DNA of 64,000 nucleotides from Prolixibacter sp. SD074 (GCF_009617895.1 NZ_BLAW01000001.1:2905001-2969000); one strand, 5' to 3'. Positions 1-9,396 are shown, counted from the stretch's first letter. A program made the numbers and translations. Notes: generated by a model from the letters alone, not told the origin.

Positions 1-1
1 C

Positions 2-353
<352 letters not shown>

Positions 354-355
<2 letters not shown>

Positions 356-370
356 GCCTTTTCAAGGCTT
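354..370 (+). terminator. Short hairpin after the ABC-F gene, possible weak terminator
   Basis: A 7-bp inverted repeat AAGCCTT-TTC-AAGGCTT overlaps the ABC-F stop codon. There is no convincing run of T behind it, so termination is uncertain. Confidence 0.3.
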
Positions 371-507
371 TACTGATTAATAATATAGTATCAAAGGCTG
401 CGATGGAATAAAGTCTGTTGCAACCTTTTTCTTTTTCCCTGTTTGAAGGCTTTTCATTTGGCAGCGGTTTTTCCTATCTTCATCAGAACGAATCCAATAA
501 CTGCAAA

Positions 508-1500
508 ATGAACCGAACAGCCTTTCTCCCGGGTTTTCTTTTCTTACTCCTCTTCGTAAGCTTTCTATCCGGGCCGGCACAAGCTCAACCGCCAAAATAT
601 GTTTTGGTAATTCACGGAGGTGCCGGTGTTATCAGCCGCGAAAATCTTAGTCCGGAACTGGAGAAACAATTTCGCTATAAACTCAGCCAAGCCCTTGATA
701 CCGGACTGGCAGTTTTGTCTCGTGGAGGCACCTCCATTGATGCCGTAGAGCAGACCATCAGGGTAATGGAAGATTCCCCGTTGTTTAATGCCGGGAAAGG
801 CGCCGTTTTTTCCCACTACGGCACGAACGAAATGGATGCCTCTATCATGGATGGCAAAACGATGAATGCCGGAGCTGTGGCCGGAGTTGGCGATGTAAAA
901 AATCCCATCACGCTGGCGCGGACAGTGATGGAAAAATCAGGGCATGTAATGCTTTACGGTTCCGGGGCATCGGAGTTTGCCCGGCAGCAGGGACTGACCA
1001 TTGTCGACAGCAGTTACTTCTTCACACAAAGGCGATGGGATGCACTGCAACGTTACCTCGCAAAAGAAGGCAAAAACAAGTTCGGAACCGTTGGTTGTGC
1101 CGCCCTCGACCAGTATGGCAACCTGGCGGCCGGAACTTCCACCGGTGGGATGACCAACAAAAAATTTCACCGCATTGGCGACTCGCCCATTATCGGGGCA
1201 GGCACCTATGCCAGCAACCTGAGTTGTGCGATTTCCTGTACCGGCCACGGCGAATTTTTCATCCGGTACACCATTGCCCGGACCATTTCCGCCCTGATGG
1301 AATACAAACATCTTTCGTTTCATGACGCCGCCGATGACGTCATCAACAATAAACTGGTCAAAGCAGGTGGCGATGGCGGCTTGATTGGCGTAGATAAAGA
1401 CGGAAATGTTGTGATGATGACGAACACACCGGGCATGTTCCGCGGTTTCGTAAAATCCGATGGAGAAAAGCAGGTGGCTATTTACGGCGACGAAAAATAA
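508..1500 (+). CDS. Isoaspartyl peptidase / L-asparaginase (Ntn hydrolase), exported
   Basis: Plant-type asparaginase family (330 aa), hydrolysing isoaspartyl dipeptides and asparagine. The start is ATG 508, which gives a clean signal peptide (residues 1-26, ending AQA|Q), so the enzyme is probably periplasmic. The family's early HGGAG motif is at about 36-40. The nucleophile threonine exposed by autocleavage is Thr194 in KFGTVGCAALD, followed by the substrate loop GTSTGGMTNK. An HGEFFIRY segment and GGLIGVD near the end also match the family. No partner gene is visible. A frame extending upstream to a TTG at 418 would bury the signal peptide and is not used. Confidence 0.92.
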   Translation: MNRTAFLPGFLFLLLFVSFLSGPAQAQPPKYVLVIHGGAGVISRENLSPELEKQFRYKLSQALDTGLAVLSRGGTSIDAVEQTIRVMEDSPLFNAGKGAVFSHYGTNEMDASIMDGKTMNAGAVAGVGDVKNPITLARTVMEKSGHVMLYGSGASEFARQQGLTIVDSSYFFTQRRWDALQRYLAKEGKNKFGTVGCAALDQYGNLAAGTSTGGMTNKKFHRIGDSPIIGAGTYASNLSCAISCTGHGEFFIRYTIARTISALMEYKHLSFHDAADDVINNKLVKAGGDGGLIGVDKDGNVVMMTNTPGMFRGFVKSDGEKQVAIYGDEK

Positions 1501-1580
1501 TTCTGAAAACCATCGGAAATCGTTTTGGCAGGGAAAAATTATACAACGATTTTGTATCGGTTTATGCGCCTACCGGGAAG

Positions 1581-1850
1581 ATGATTGATCCGATGATTTT
1601 GTGGCGCATCAAACGGCTATCGTTGCAATACGGAGAAATGACAAACGAGGTGGGGCAATGGCTAACCGTCATTTATTACGGCATGATAGCGGAAGAAAAC
1701 AAGGAGCATGCAATCCTGAAGAAACGTATCAAGCGGCTGGGCACTCATCAAATATTAATGGAGGATAAATCACCGGAACAGGCTGCAACTTTCAGCAAAG
1801 GCAAATCGGCAAACGAACTAGATAAGCTGATGCTGGAAAAGGGATTTTAG
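1581..1850 (+). CDS. Conserved-looking small basic protein, start uncertain
   Basis: The first ATG gives 89 residues, rich in Lys/Arg and Glu, with no signal peptide or membrane segment (core MILWRIKRLSLQYGEMT and WLTVIYYGMIAEENK). I do not recognise a named family. The open frame continues upstream without ATG, GTG or TTG and encodes a plausible protein-like stretch (IGNRFGREKLYNDFVSVYAP) directly after the asparaginase stop. The true N-terminus may therefore lie near 1503 on a rare start codon, or the gene may be 5'-damaged. Its stop overlaps the stop of the convergent methylase by two bases. Confidence 0.6.
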   Translation: MIDPMILWRIKRLSLQYGEMTNEVGQWLTVIYYGMIAEENKEHAILKKRIKRLGTHQILMEDKSPEQAATFSKGKSANELDKLMLEKGF

Positions 1851-2761
1851 TCGTAATTCCGAATCAGCAACTCACTGATTTCACCCCGGTGACTTCCGCG
1901 GGAATTAATGGCCCGTCGTGCCTTCACACGTTCGATGTGGTAGCCGCCATACAATTCGTCGAAGAAATGATTTTCCGGATTTTCGTTTTTTGGATCGGAA
2001 TTACTAAGCATCCACCGGGATCCATTTTTGTGTAATTTATCGCATAAAGCCTTCAGTCGTTCCTGGTCGCCATCGCCAAAACCATTTTGCGAGTAAGCAT
2101 TGAACGAAGCCGTTGAGCTAATGGGCTTGTAAGGTGGATCGAAATAGAAAAAAGCTTTGGGAGTAACCAGATCTCTCAGTGCATCAAAGTCTCCCAACCG
2201 AATCTCCACTTTCTGCAACGCTTCGTGTACCAAACGGATATTCGCCTCGTTGCAGATCTTCGGATTCTTGTGCTTCCCGAAAGGGACGTTAAACTGGTTA
2301 TCTTTATTTACCCTGTACAGTCCGTTGTAACAGGTCCGGTTCAGAAAAATCAAATAGGCCGTATGCTTCGCCCGCGAAGCACTTCGCCCATTAAACAGTT
2401 CGCGAACCATCTGATAATGCATCTGTCGGAATTCGTCTTCCGGATTACCGTAATACTCTTTTTCCAGTTGCTGAAGAGCCTCAATCAATGCATCCGGTTC
2501 CTCCTGAACCGTTCGGTAAGCATCAATTAAATCTTCATTGACATCGTTGATAACAGCCTTTTCGATATTCGGAAAATGATGGAGCATGCGAAAGAGTACA
2601 GCACCACTTCCCACAAAAGGCTCGACGTAGACGAATGAATCCTGGTCCAGGTTCCTCGGCAAGGCATCTGTAATGACCGGTAAAAGCTGCCTCTTTCCAC
2701 CAGCCCACTTAAGAAAGGGTCGGGCAGTAACCGGTTTTTTCTGATGTGTTGTATAAACCAT
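1847..2761 (-). CDS. dam: DNA adenine methyltransferase, Dam/D12 class
   Basis: N6-adenine DNA methyltransferase (304 aa, usual Dam size 270-310). It has the N-terminal AdoMet motif FLKWAGGKRQLL (16-27), the EPFVGSGAVLF motif (about 47-57) and the catalytic DPPY at 208-211 (YFDPPYKP). Order and spacing match the alpha-class Dam/DpnM group, whose usual target is GATC; the target here is inferred. No restriction endonuclease gene is next to it, so it looks solitary and could serve in strand marking, gene control or phage defence. It is flanked by convergent genes and has its own upstream region. Confidence 0.9.
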   Translation of the reverse strand: MVYTTHQKKPVTARPFLKWAGGKRQLLPVITDALPRNLDQDSFVYVEPFVGSGAVLFRMLHHFPNIEKAVINDVNEDLIDAYRTVQEEPDALIEALQQLEKEYYGNPEDEFRQMHYQMVRELFNGRSASRAKHTAYLIFLNRTCYNGLYRVNKDNQFNVPFGKHKNPKICNEANIRLVHEALQKVEIRLGDFDALRDLVTPKAFFYFDPPYKPISSTASFNAYSQNGFGDGDQERLKALCDKLHKNGSRWMLSNSDPKNENPENHFFDELYGGYHIERVKARRAINSRGSHRGEISELLIRNYD

Positions 2762-2908
2762 AACAGATGATTAGCGAACGTCTCGTTACCACGAAAATAC
2801 AGTTTCGGGAACGTGCTGCCAAAGAAATAGCAAAAAAGTCTTGATTTTCAATAAAACATAATCTAAATTTCAGTTTATCAAAACTTATATTGAGTATTCT
2901 CTATTCTC

Positions 2909-2940
2909 AAAGAAAGCCACCTGATTTCCCAGATGGCCTT
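2909..2940 (-). terminator. Probable gltX terminator
   Basis: Read on the minus strand, AAGGCCATCTG and CAGGTGGCTT form a stem with one G bulge and one U-G pair, followed by TCTTT. It lies just beyond the gltX stop. Confidence 0.5.
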
Positions 2941-2965
2941 CACTTAAAATATTCTGTAACTATCG

Positions 2966-4495
2966 TTATCGACTAATATGGGTTACTCCGTTTCGAATCC
3001 GTCGAATGGTTTCTTCTTTGCCGATCAGTTCGCAAATCTCGAACAGGTCAGGGCCGAAACCTCCGCCTACCAGGCAAAGCCGGAAAGCATTCATCACCGC
3101 ACCAAATCCCCACTCTTTTCCGTTTACGAAAGCGGAGAACAGTTCTTTGATTTCCGGTGCTTTCCATTTCCCCAGTGTTTCCAGGAAATCTGCAATTTCC
3201 GTCATCATCTCCGGCGCACCTTCTTTCCAACGCTTTTTCACCACTTTCGCGTCATACACTTTTGGAGCCTCGAAAAAGAAATAACTCTGTTCCCAGAATT
3301 CCGGTACAAAGTTGCAGCGCTCTTTTACCATGCCGCAAATTCGGGCTGCCGTGTCCGGGTCCGCATCAATTCCTTTTTCCCGCAAAAGCGGAAGGAATAA
3401 TTCGGCCAGCTCTTCATCGCTCTTCGTTACCAGATACTGATGGTTGAACCACTTGGTTTTTTCCGGATCGAAACGGGAACCCGATTTACCTACACGCTCC
3501 AGAGAAAAGGCATTCATCAATTCCTCCATCGAGAAAAGCTCCTGCTCTGTACCCGGATTCCATCCCAGCAATGCCAGCACATTGATGAATGCCTCCGGGA
3601 AATAACCGTCTTCGCGGTAGCCACGTGAAACTTCACCCGATTTTGGATCTTTCCACTCCAGCGGGAAAACGGGGAATCCCATTTTATCACCGTCACGTTT
3701 CGAGAGTTTACCTTTTCCCACCGGTTTCAAAATAAGCGGCAGGTGAGCAAAGCGTGGCATGGTATCGCTCCAGCCCAGTGCACGGTACAGCAGCACGTGC
3801 AATGGCATCGACGATAACCACTCTTCACCTCGAATCACGTGCGTAATCTCCATCAGGTGATCATCCACCACATTGGCCAAGTGATAGGTTGGCATGCCAT
3901 CGGCTTTGTACAGCACCTTATCGTCGAGCAACGAGGTTTCGAACGTCACACGGCCACGGATCAGGTCATCCTCTGTGACCGGTTCATTGTCGGGCATCCG
4001 GAAACGGATCACCGCAGGAACGCCGTCGGCTATCAGTTTTTCCCATTTTGCTTCCGGAAGCGAAAGTGAGTTCTTCATGTTGCCACGGGTAGCAGCATTG
4101 TAAGTGAAAGTTTTACCCTTTGCTTCCGCTTCACTGCGGGCAGTCTCCAATTCTTCCGGCGTATCGAACGCATAATAAGCGTTACCACTGGCCACCAGCT
4201 GTTCAGCATACTGATGGTACAGCTCCTTGCGCCCGCTCTGCCGATATGGACCGTGCGGACCGCCCTCGAGCGGACCTTCATCGATCTGCATTCCGCACCA
4301 GGCAAGGCTTTCCATGATGTATTCCTCGGCGCCCGGCACGTACCGGTTTTGGTCAGTATCTTCGATGCGGAGCAGGAAATCGCCACCGCGCCCTTTCGCA
4401 AACAGGTAATTGAAGAGCGCGGTACGCACCCCGCCCATGTGCAGCGGTCCGGTCGGACTTGGGGCGAAACGAACCCTCACTTTTCTATCACTCAT
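2966..4495 (-). CDS. gltX: Glutamyl-tRNA synthetase
   Basis: Class I aminoacyl-tRNA synthetase charging tRNA-Glu (509 aa). The HIGH-type motif appears as PSPTGPLHMGG at residues 12-22, followed by LFNYLFAKGRGGDFLLRIEDTD. The KMSKS loop appears as KLSKRDGD in the middle of the chain. ATG 4495 is chosen because the family N-terminus (KVRVRFAPSPTG) begins there; the 63 residues encoded upstream in the same frame are not protein-like. It is divergent from the CHAD gene across about 160 bp. Confidence 0.97.
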   Translation of the reverse strand: MSDRKVRVRFAPSPTGPLHMGGVRTALFNYLFAKGRGGDFLLRIEDTDQNRYVPGAEEYIMESLAWCGMQIDEGPLEGGPHGPYRQSGRKELYHQYAEQLVASGNAYYAFDTPEELETARSEAEAKGKTFTYNAATRGNMKNSLSLPEAKWEKLIADGVPAVIRFRMPDNEPVTEDDLIRGRVTFETSLLDDKVLYKADGMPTYHLANVVDDHLMEITHVIRGEEWLSSMPLHVLLYRALGWSDTMPRFAHLPLILKPVGKGKLSKRDGDKMGFPVFPLEWKDPKSGEVSRGYREDGYFPEAFINVLALLGWNPGTEQELFSMEELMNAFSLERVGKSGSRFDPEKTKWFNHQYLVTKSDEELAELFLPLLREKGIDADPDTAARICGMVKERCNFVPEFWEQSYFFFEAPKVYDAKVVKKRWKEGAPEMMTEIADFLETLGKWKAPEIKELFSAFVNGKEWGFGAVMNAFRLCLVGGGFGPDLFEICELIGKEETIRRIRNGVTHISR

Positions 4496-4656
4496 GATGG
4501 TATATTTTTCAGTTTCACGTTCTTTCAAAAGTTGGGGTAAAGATAAGAAATATGATAACGCTGCTGCGGAAAAAGCCCGGCAATAAACCGGTAACGACCG
4601 AAGGGAAACAGATTGTTGCAACCGATTCCGGACTTTAATTGTTAATCTGTTTTGCC

Positions 4657-5433
4657 ATGACGACACTGAACAAAACCGAACCAACCGCTTTCCGAAACCT
4701 GATTCCCCGGCGGAAAAAAGAAAAGGAGTTGCACCAACTGAGGCTCCGTCTCAAAGATATCCGGGTACGGTGCCTGCTCCTCGAATTCGCGTTCCCCGAA
4801 CGCTATCAGGGCAAATCCCTGTTCGTTCCCTTCCGGGAATATTATCAGCAAACCAGCCAATTGCGCGATCTAACGGTGGCTCTTCATCGTTTTCGCAAAA
4901 TTTGCCGGAAATACAGGCTATCCTCCAACGGTTTTCGAAACCATTTATGGCACCACTACCGTGAAGAAGAAAAAAAACTGGAACACCTTCCCATTCCTGA
5001 CATTGACACATTTGAACAGCAACACCAAAATGAAATACCTCCCGAAGAGCAACGGGAAATCATTTTGCAGCAAATGCAACAACTGATGGAAAAGACGAAA
5101 GCTGCTCACCTCGAAAACGAAATAACCGAAAATTTGCATTGGCAGCGCAAACAACTTAAGAAGCTGATATACCTCAACCGGTTACTGGCCGATAATTCTC
5201 CCGTTTGGGAGGAAGAAACCACAAAAAAGCTTGAGTTGCTCGACGAGAAGTTGGGCGCCTGGCACGACCTGCAGGTACTGTTGCAATTCACCGGACAGTT
5301 TGCCGGTCATCATCCGCGGGGACACACTCCGGTTTGGCTACCGCGAATCACCCGGGCAATCGTAACCGAGCAAATCCGGGTACTGGAATCGTTTAAAACA
5401 ACTATCAAAACACCTGATTCGAATAAACTATAA
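4657..5433 (+). CDS. CHAD domain protein
   Basis: A 258-residue helical, highly charged protein with the CHAD pattern: basic helices ELHQLRLRLKDIRVRCLLLE near the N-terminus and HWQRKQLKKLIYLNRLL in the middle, then LDEKLGAWHDLQVLLQF. CHAD domains bind polyphosphate through conserved basic and histidine residues; that role is inferred here. ATG 4657 is preferred over an in-frame TTG at 4639. The gene lies 11 bp before a DUF502 membrane protein and is probably cotranscribed with it. Confidence 0.75.
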   Translation: MTTLNKTEPTAFRNLIPRRKKEKELHQLRLRLKDIRVRCLLLEFAFPERYQGKSLFVPFREYYQQTSQLRDLTVALHRFRKICRKYRLSSNGFRNHLWHHYREEEKKLEHLPIPDIDTFEQQHQNEIPPEEQREIILQQMQQLMEKTKAAHLENEITENLHWQRKQLKKLIYLNRLLADNSPVWEEETTKKLELLDEKLGAWHDLQVLLQFTGQFAGHHPRGHTPVWLPRITRAIVTEQIRVLESFKTTIKTPDSNKL

Positions 5434-5444
5434 AAAAGAAACAT

Positions 5445-6017
5445 ATGAAACGCATTACAACCTGGTTCCTGCAAGGGCTGCTATTGATAGCGCCGTTAGC
5501 CATCACCATCTATGTCATCTTCATCGTATTCAATTTCATCGACGGAATACTACGTGCCAGCCTCATTAACTGGTTCGGAATACACCTGCCGGGATTAGGT
5601 ATCCTAATCATATTTGCGTTTATCACCCTCCTGGGAACGTTTGGAAAAACCATCATCGCCCGGCCGTTAGCCCGTTTTATCGACAAGCTGCTCGACCGGG
5701 CGCCACTGGTTCGGGTCATCTATTCGTCGCTGCGCGATCTCTTTTCAGCCTTTGTGGGAAAGGAAAAAAAATTCAACAAACCGGCCATGGTGCTTATCAA
5801 CCGCGAGAACGAACTGTGGAAAATGGGCTTCATCACCCAGGAAACACTCGAACAGATTGGCCGGCATGAACTCGTGGCCATCTATTTTCCCCACTCTTAC
5901 AACTTCTCAGGCGAGTTATACATGGTTCCCACCTCCAGCGTTCATCCCATTGACATCAATCCGGCCGAAGCCATGAAATTTATTGTCTCAGGCGGGATAA
6001 CACAGGTGGAACTATGA
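5445..6017 (+). CDS. DUF502 family inner-membrane protein
   Basis: A 190-residue protein with two N-terminal transmembrane helices (about 8-30 and 48-68), separated by a short loop, followed by a soluble domain. The segments LPGLGILIIFAFITLLG, PLVRVIYSSLRDL and VAIYFPHSYNFSGELYMVP are characteristic of DUF502. The function of the family is unknown. It probably shares a transcript with the CHAD gene. Confidence 0.88.
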   Translation: MKRITTWFLQGLLLIAPLAITIYVIFIVFNFIDGILRASLINWFGIHLPGLGILIIFAFITLLGTFGKTIIARPLARFIDKLLDRAPLVRVIYSSLRDLFSAFVGKEKKFNKPAMVLINRENELWKMGFITQETLEQIGRHELVAIYFPHSYNFSGELYMVPTSSVHPIDINPAEAMKFIVSGGITQVEL

Positions 6018-6120
6018 TATAAAATCGATACCTGCTCTTCCCGGCAGGAAATTATAAGGCAAAAAAAACCGCTCCCCCAACAAATGGAAAAACGGGAAAG
6101 AGAGGACTATACAATTTTTT

Positions 6121-6546
6121 TCAGGCACCTTTTACCGTAACGGTTTTGGCGGTTGCATCATAAGTAGTCGTGTAAGAAGCGAGCGGACTGCCAGCAGGCC
6201 CACGCATTACACTTCCCGAGGCAGAGAATACCGAACCGTGGCATGGGCAATAGAAATCTTTCTGCGAAGATTGATACTCCACCAGACAACCGGCATGAGT
6301 ACAAATAGCCGAAAGCGCAATGAATTTGTCGCTTCCCGTGTTCACCACAATGGTGCTACCAACAATCACCGAGCCGCCGCCCTGCGTAAGCTGACTGTAC
6401 TTTGAATTGGTCAAATCAATAACGAGGTCCCCTGTTAACGGAGCCCCTGCACTGGAAGATTTGGAACATGATGCCAATGCGGCAGGAACGACCATCAGCG
6501 TTCCGGTTGCTAAAAACATTTGCTGAAGGGCTTTACGTCTTTCCAT
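6121..6546 (-). CDS. Rieske 2Fe-2S lipoprotein, paralogue 1
   Basis: A 141-residue single-domain Rieske protein. The N-terminus MERRKALQQ plus a hydrophobic stretch and lipobox LASC (Cys27) reads as a twin-arginine signal with lipoprotein processing. Cluster ligands are visible as CTHAGC (Cys82, His84, with Cys87) and CPCHGSVF (Cys100, His103, with Cys102); the extra cysteines can form the stabilising disulfide of high-potential Rieske proteins. There is no cytochrome b gene nearby, so this is not an obvious bc1 subunit and its redox partner is unknown. It is paralogous to the next gene upstream. Confidence 0.88.
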   Translation of the reverse strand: MERRKALQQMFLATGTLMVVPAALASCSKSSSAGAPLTGDLVIDLTNSKYSQLTQGGGSVIVGSTIVVNTGSDKFIALSAICTHAGCLVEYQSSQKDFYCPCHGSVFSASGSVMRGPAGSPLASYTTTYDATAKTVTVKGA

Positions 6547-6696
6547 GAATCATTATTTAGACTTATTAAATACAGTAGCAATATGCTGAAAATGACCAAG
6601 ACGAAAAATTAAAACCTTCTTAAAAATATGGTACAATAAAATACAGGCTACGGCATTCCGGGCACAAAAAAAGAGAAAAAATGGATATGATGCAAT

Positions 6697-7113
6697 TTAT
6701 GAACGATCGATGGTCAGCGTGTCGCCATTGCGGGTCACTTTGTATTTCGGAAGTGGTTTGGTAGCCGGTCCCTGAAGTACGCTTCCGTCGGAAGCAAACT
6801 CCGAGTGGTGACACGGACACAAAATGTCTTTATTGGCTTTATCGTACCCCACCGTGCAACCCTTATGGGTGCAAATGCTCGACAAAGCGATAATATCGTC
6901 AGCAGCGGTATTGATAATAATGGTATTGTCGGTTACCACAAATCCGCCCTGTTGCTTAAGCGGTGCATTGGCTGCATCGTTCAGGTTCACAGTCAGGGTT
7001 GAAGTATCCGTATTTTTCTTTTGGCTGTTTCCGCACGCTGCCAGGGCAGTGGGTACCATAAAAAGTGTGGCGCTGCCAGTTACCAGTTGTTGTAAAGCTT
7101 TACGTCTGTCCAT
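6697..7113 (-). CDS. Rieske 2Fe-2S lipoprotein, paralogue 2
   Basis: A 138-residue Rieske protein starting at ATG 7113 (MDRRKALQQ), with a twin-arginine-like signal and lipobox LAAC (Cys27). Ligands are CTHKGC (Cys81, His83, with Cys86) and CPCHHSEF (Cys99, His102, with Cys101). The layout is the same as the adjacent paralogue, and the first codons are nearly identical, pointing to tandem duplication. About 150 bp separate the two, so they may be cotranscribed or separately expressed. Confidence 0.88.
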   Translation of the reverse strand: MDRRKALQQLVTGSATLFMVPTALAACGNSQKKNTDTSTLTVNLNDAANAPLKQQGGFVVTDNTIIINTAADDIIALSSICTHKGCTVGYDKANKDILCPCHHSEFASDGSVLQGPATKPLPKYKVTRNGDTLTIDRS

Positions 7114-7291
7114 AAATCTATCTTTGTTGAGTTTCCAACTTATCCTTACGGAACAGAACACTAAAAGTTGGCCTGCGAGCTTCAATTTTTTGTTAAAAAA
7201 AGTGAATCGTAAACTTTAGCCTTCCCAAAGAAGTCCGGAACGATTCCTGCTTCCCTGTCAAATATCATCCCTCAAACCATAAATATTCCGT

Positions 7292-7299
7292 TATTTTTG
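7292..7299 (+). promoter_or_regulatory. Possible -7 promoter element for kbl
   Basis: TATTTTTG matches the Bacteroidota -7 consensus TAnnTTTG about 90 bp before the kbl start. No clear -33 TTTG is seen, so support is partial. Confidence 0.3.
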
Positions 7300-7388
7300 T
7301 ATTTAACTTGAAACTGACCACAAAGGCCGGCAAAACAGGGAGTATAATCCCCCTAAACATCTCGACAAACATTTTATACAATAATATT

Positions 7389-8579
7389 ATGTACGGCAAA
7401 ATAAAAGATCACTTGCAACAGGAACTGGATAACATCCGGGAAGCAGGCTTGTACAAAAGCGAGCGCATTATTGTTTCACCACAGAGTGCGGTTATCCACC
7501 TTGAAGATGGCAAAGAAGTTCTGAACTTTTGTGCCAACAATTACCTCGGCCTGTCAAACCACCCACAGTTGATCGAAGCGGCCAAAGAGGCGCTCGACAG
7601 TCACGGTTTTGGGATGTCATCCGTTCGGTTTATCTGCGGCACCACCGATTTGCACAAAGTGCTGGAGCGGAAGATTGCCGAATTTTTCGGTACCGGGGAC
7701 ACCATCCTCTACGCCGCTGCATTCGATGCCAACGGTGGAGTATTTGAGCCGCTTCTCACTGATGAGGATGCCATTATCTCTGATTCGTTGAACCATGCCT
7801 CCATCATCGACGGCGTGCGTTTATGTAAGGCACAGCGCTTCCGTTACCAAAATGCCGACATGGCGGATCTGGAAGAGCAGCTAAAAGCAGCTCAGAAGGC
7901 CCGTTTCCGTGTCATCGTTACTGACGGTGTATTTTCGATGGATGGCAACGTAGCTCCAATGGATAAAATCAACAAACTGGCCGAAAAATATGATGCCATG
8001 GTGATGGTCGACGAATGCCACTCGGCCGGTGTAGTGGGCAAAACCGGTCGCGGCGTTACCGAGTTGTTCAACCTTCGCGGGAAAGTGGATATCATTACCG
8101 GGACATTGGGTAAAGCCTTTGGCGGAGCCATTGGTGGTTTTACTACCGGGAAAAAAGAAATCATTGAGCTGCTGCGCCAACGTTCGCGTCCGTATCTGTT
8201 CTCCAATTCGCTGCCGCCGGTAGTTGTTAATGCGGGAATCCGGATGTTCGATATGATGGCTGAAACCACCGAACTACAGGATAAACTGCATGAAAATACC
8301 GAATACTTCATGGGTAAAATGCAGGCAGCAGGTTTTGATATCAAGCCCAGCAAATCAGCCATCTGTGCTGTAATGCTGTACGATGCCAAATTGTCGCAGG
8401 AGTTTGCTGCCAAATTACTGGACGAAGGCATTTATGTCATCGGGTTCTATTATCCGGTTGTCCCGAAAGGCGAAGCGCGTATTCGCGTTCAGTTGTCAGC
8501 AGCTCACGATCGGGCGCATCTCGACAAAGCCATTACTGCTTTTACCAAAATTGGAAAAGAGCTGAACGTGTTGAAATAA
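7389..8579 (+). CDS. kbl: Glycine C-acetyltransferase (2-amino-3-ketobutyrate CoA ligase)
   Basis: PLP enzyme of the alpha-oxoamine synthase family (396 aa) that converts 2-amino-3-ketobutyrate and CoA to glycine and acetyl-CoA in threonine breakdown. The N-terminal region, FCANNYLGLSNHP, SHGFGMSSVRFICG, the NHASIIDG motif and the PLP lysine Lys242 in GTLGKAFGG all match Kbl closely, more so than serine palmitoyltransferase of the same superfamily. ATG 7389 gives the usual N-terminus MYGKIKDHL; an in-frame TTG at 7308 is not used. Threonine dehydrogenase, its usual partner, is not in the window. Confidence 0.95.
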   Translation: MYGKIKDHLQQELDNIREAGLYKSERIIVSPQSAVIHLEDGKEVLNFCANNYLGLSNHPQLIEAAKEALDSHGFGMSSVRFICGTTDLHKVLERKIAEFFGTGDTILYAAAFDANGGVFEPLLTDEDAIISDSLNHASIIDGVRLCKAQRFRYQNADMADLEEQLKAAQKARFRVIVTDGVFSMDGNVAPMDKINKLAEKYDAMVMVDECHSAGVVGKTGRGVTELFNLRGKVDIITGTLGKAFGGAIGGFTTGKKEIIELLRQRSRPYLFSNSLPPVVVNAGIRMFDMMAETTELQDKLHENTEYFMGKMQAAGFDIKPSKSAICAVMLYDAKLSQEFAAKLLDEGIYVIGFYYPVVPKGEARIRVQLSAAHDRAHLDKAITAFTKIGKELNVLK

Positions 8580-8602
8580 AACACCATTCCATATAAACAC
8601 GA

Positions 8603-8629
8603 AAGGCTGCCCGTTATGGACAGCCTTTT
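8603..8629 (+). terminator. Terminator between kbl and the DedA gene
   Basis: AAGGCTGCCC and GGACAGCCTT form a stem with one mismatch and loop TTAT-like, followed by TTTC. It sits between convergent genes and may serve both. Confidence 0.6.
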
Positions 8630-8659
8630 CTGTATGTCTTAAATTTCCAAACCGATTGA

Positions 8660-9244
8660 TCATTTTTTTCTCACGGTGATGTATTTAACAACCAGCTTGG
8701 AAACGAAATGAGTTAATACCGTAAATATGACCAAACCGCCTACCATTCCTAATTGCCAGTATTTCATTTTGTCATCGAGCAAATCAGCCGATTGCGAAAA
8801 CAGGTAACCAGCAATCCCGATAACAGCAATCCAGATAATGGTTCCCGGAATGTCCGCACGCAAAAAGGTTTTCACATTAATGCGGGCCGCATGCAGACGC
8901 AACAAAGTGGGCCGGTGCATTCCGTATAAAAATTTAGAACCTACAATACTTAGTATCGGCTTTCGCCGGATAAAGTGATCAATGGTTTTGGGCATACGCT
9001 CCGACAGACGTTGTACGAATGGTACGCGCATCAGCAACTTTCCTCCGTAATACCAGAGTAAGTCACCCGTCAGGACACCGGCAATAGCCACCACGATAGT
9101 ATAAAACAGTTGCAACTCCTGTTGATTCACCAAAAAGAATGCTGCAAACAGAATACTTTCCCCTTCAATCAGTAATCCTACAAAGAGGATCACATAAATT
9201 AATGGCGTCCAGATGTGAAGTTGTTGTGTTAATATTGCATCCAT
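8660..9244 (-). CDS. DedA family membrane protein
   Basis: A 194-residue membrane protein with about four to five hydrophobic helices. The pattern fits DedA/VTT-domain proteins: an early ILFVGLLIEGESILFAAFFL helix, the GDLLWYYGGKLL segment (G-D-x-x-x-Y-x-x-G), a FLYGMHRPTLLRLHAA region where DedA proteins have the FGRFIPGVR-like motif, then C-terminal helices. DedA proteins are implicated in lipid-carrier flipping and membrane homeostasis; the substrate here is unknown. Confidence 0.8.
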   Translation of the reverse strand: MDAILTQQLHIWTPLIYVILFVGLLIEGESILFAAFFLVNQQELQLFYTIVVAIAGVLTGDLLWYYGGKLLMRVPFVQRLSERMPKTIDHFIRRKPILSIVGSKFLYGMHRPTLLRLHAARINVKTFLRADIPGTIIWIAVIGIAGYLFSQSADLLDDKMKYWQLGMVGGLVIFTVLTHFVSKLVVKYITVRKK

Positions 9245-9396
9245 GCCCGAAATAAATCAAAATCTTCTCCGTATAAACGAATTAAGTTGTCTTTTCGTAC
9301 TCCAAATCTGCATCTAAATGTTATTTTTTCTAAAAACAGATACATAATGTTAATTCACCAATTTTTATTTCCTTTGAAATATGTTCAGGTATCAAT

